The position numbers and the translations under genes are program-made. From Actinomadura luteofluorescens (GTDB lineage: Bacteria; Actinomycetota; Actinomycetes; Streptosporangiales; Streptosporangiaceae), in the NCBI RefSeq assembly GCF_013409365.1, contig NZ_JACCBA010000001.1, positions 2,232,001 to 2,296,000 of the forward strand: a stretch of DNA of 64,000 nt, in the 5' to 3' direction. The stretch's first letter is position 1, and each line of letters opens with the position of its first letter. Below, one piece after another: positions 63,453 through 64,000 of the stretch. A model generated the notes under the pieces. It was given only the letters and a program-made list of their open reading frames with translations, was not told the DNA's origin and made no database searches.

Positions 63453-64000
63453 TCACTTGCGCTTGCTGATCTCCTCGGTGAGCTGCGGCGCGACCTGGAA
63501 CAGGTCGCCCACCACGCCGTAGTCGACGAGCTCGAAGATCGGCGCCTCGGGGTCCTTGTTGACCGCGATGATGGTCTTCGAGGTCTGCATGCCGGCCCGG
63601 TGCTGGATGGCGCCGGAGATGCCGACCGCGATGTACAGCTGCGGCGACACCGTCTTGCCGGTCTGGCCGACCTGGAACGAGTGCGGGTACCAGCCGGCGT
63701 CGGTCGCGGCGCGGGAGGCGCCGACGGCCGCGCCGAGCGAGTCGGCCAGCCCCTCGATGATCTTGAAGTTCTCGGCGCCGCCGACGCCGCGGCCGCCGGA
63801 GACCACGATCGCGGCCTCGGTCAGGTCCGGGCGCTCGCCCTTCTCCTGGACGACCTTCTCCACGATCCTGGCGCCCTTGTCGGCGTCCGAGAGCGTGACC
63901 GACACCTGCTCCTCGGCCGGGGTGGCCGGGGACGCCACGGGGGCGACCGAGTTCGGCCGCACCGCGATGATCGGCGTACCCGTCTTCACCTTGGCGTGCG
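63453..64000 (-). CDS. etfA: Electron transfer flavoprotein alpha subunit, partial (5' end beyond window)
   Basis: C-terminal ~182 residues. FAD-binding domain: [140 protein letters not shown] and NKD are all diagnostic. Takes electrons from acyl-CoA dehydrogenases. etfB would be expected upstream. In mycobacteria fixA/fixB precede the cysteine desulfurase, as here. Confidence 0.93.
   Translation of the reverse strand, partial: HAKVKTGTPIIAVRPNSVAPVASPATPAEEQVSVTLSDADKGARIVEKVVQEKGERPDLTEAAIVVSGGRGVGGAENFKIIEGLADSLGAAVGASRAATDAGWYPHSFQVGQTGKTVSPQLYIAVGISGAIQHRAGMQTSKTIIAVNKDPEAPIFELVDYGVVGDLFQVAPQLTEEISKRK

Overview
This window reads as chromosomal DNA from a high-GC actinobacterium of the order Streptosporangiales, most like Actinomadura or another Thermomonosporaceae. 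This is inferred from very high GC at third codon positions, frequent GTG starts, F420-type luciferase-like and DUF1206/DUF6458/DUF2079 proteins, a TioE-type double MerR regulator and an ECF41 sigma factor. The order etfA - cysteine desulfurase - mnmA - methionine synthase-like - ligA - gatC/A/B matches my memory of the Mycobacterium tuberculosis Rv3009c-Rv3028c neighbourhood. I saw no prophage, insertion sequence, CRISPR array or plasmid module.

Region by region. 1-2.4 kb: the start of a reduced second complex I operon (nuoA, a fused and degenerate NuoB/NuoD-like gene, nuoH, nuoJ running off the edge). 2.5-12.2 kb: an accessory block of regulator/enzyme pairs: XRE; TetR with a cupin; an HTH protein with a palindromic operator, overlapping an alpha/beta hydrolase; AraC with a zinc-independent MDR reductase; MerR with YnfA; an erythromycin esterase family protein with a TioE-type regulator; PAP2 phosphatase. 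12.3-13.2 kb: two identical tRNA-Glu(CTC) genes around a 684-bp non-coding stretch, then tRNA-Gln(CTG). 13.3-17.3 kb: DUF2461, a fumarylacetoacetase-family hydrolase, a membrane-anchored CBM2 protein, a TPR/Sel1 protein and a small GNAT.

17.3-38.4 kb holds most of branched-chain amino acid synthesis in dispersed pieces: cimA, ilvE, leuB and the ilvB-ilvN-ilvC operon, with serA among them. cimA and ilvB are each preceded by a short leader ORF with consecutive Leu/Val/Ile codons, a perfect 10-bp hairpin overlapping the leader stop, and an intrinsic terminator with a six-U tract: textbook ribosome-mediated attenuators. Upstream of both leaders, and of leuB, lies a shared GTCTCA-N5-YGRGAC-like box. 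Between these genes are an FhuF-type reductase, an epimerase/ECF41 pair, a frameshifted thymidylate-synthase-like gene without the catalytic cysteine, a DUF2079 membrane protein, and a PadR-ABC ATPase-FtsX operon with a triple-repeat operator.

38.4-64 kb: two membrane GGDEF-EAL proteins, a PQQ-type sugar dehydrogenase lipoprotein, the gatCAB amidotransferase operon, ligA, an unusual internally duplicated protein, a MetE-like protein, an LLM oxidoreductase, mnmA, DUF1206, a cysteine desulfurase (sulfur donor for MnmA), a TetR-MFS pair, a Ser/Thr kinase with an RsiV-like outer domain, and the 3' end of etfA. Several intergenic regions carry dispersed or tandem repeats.
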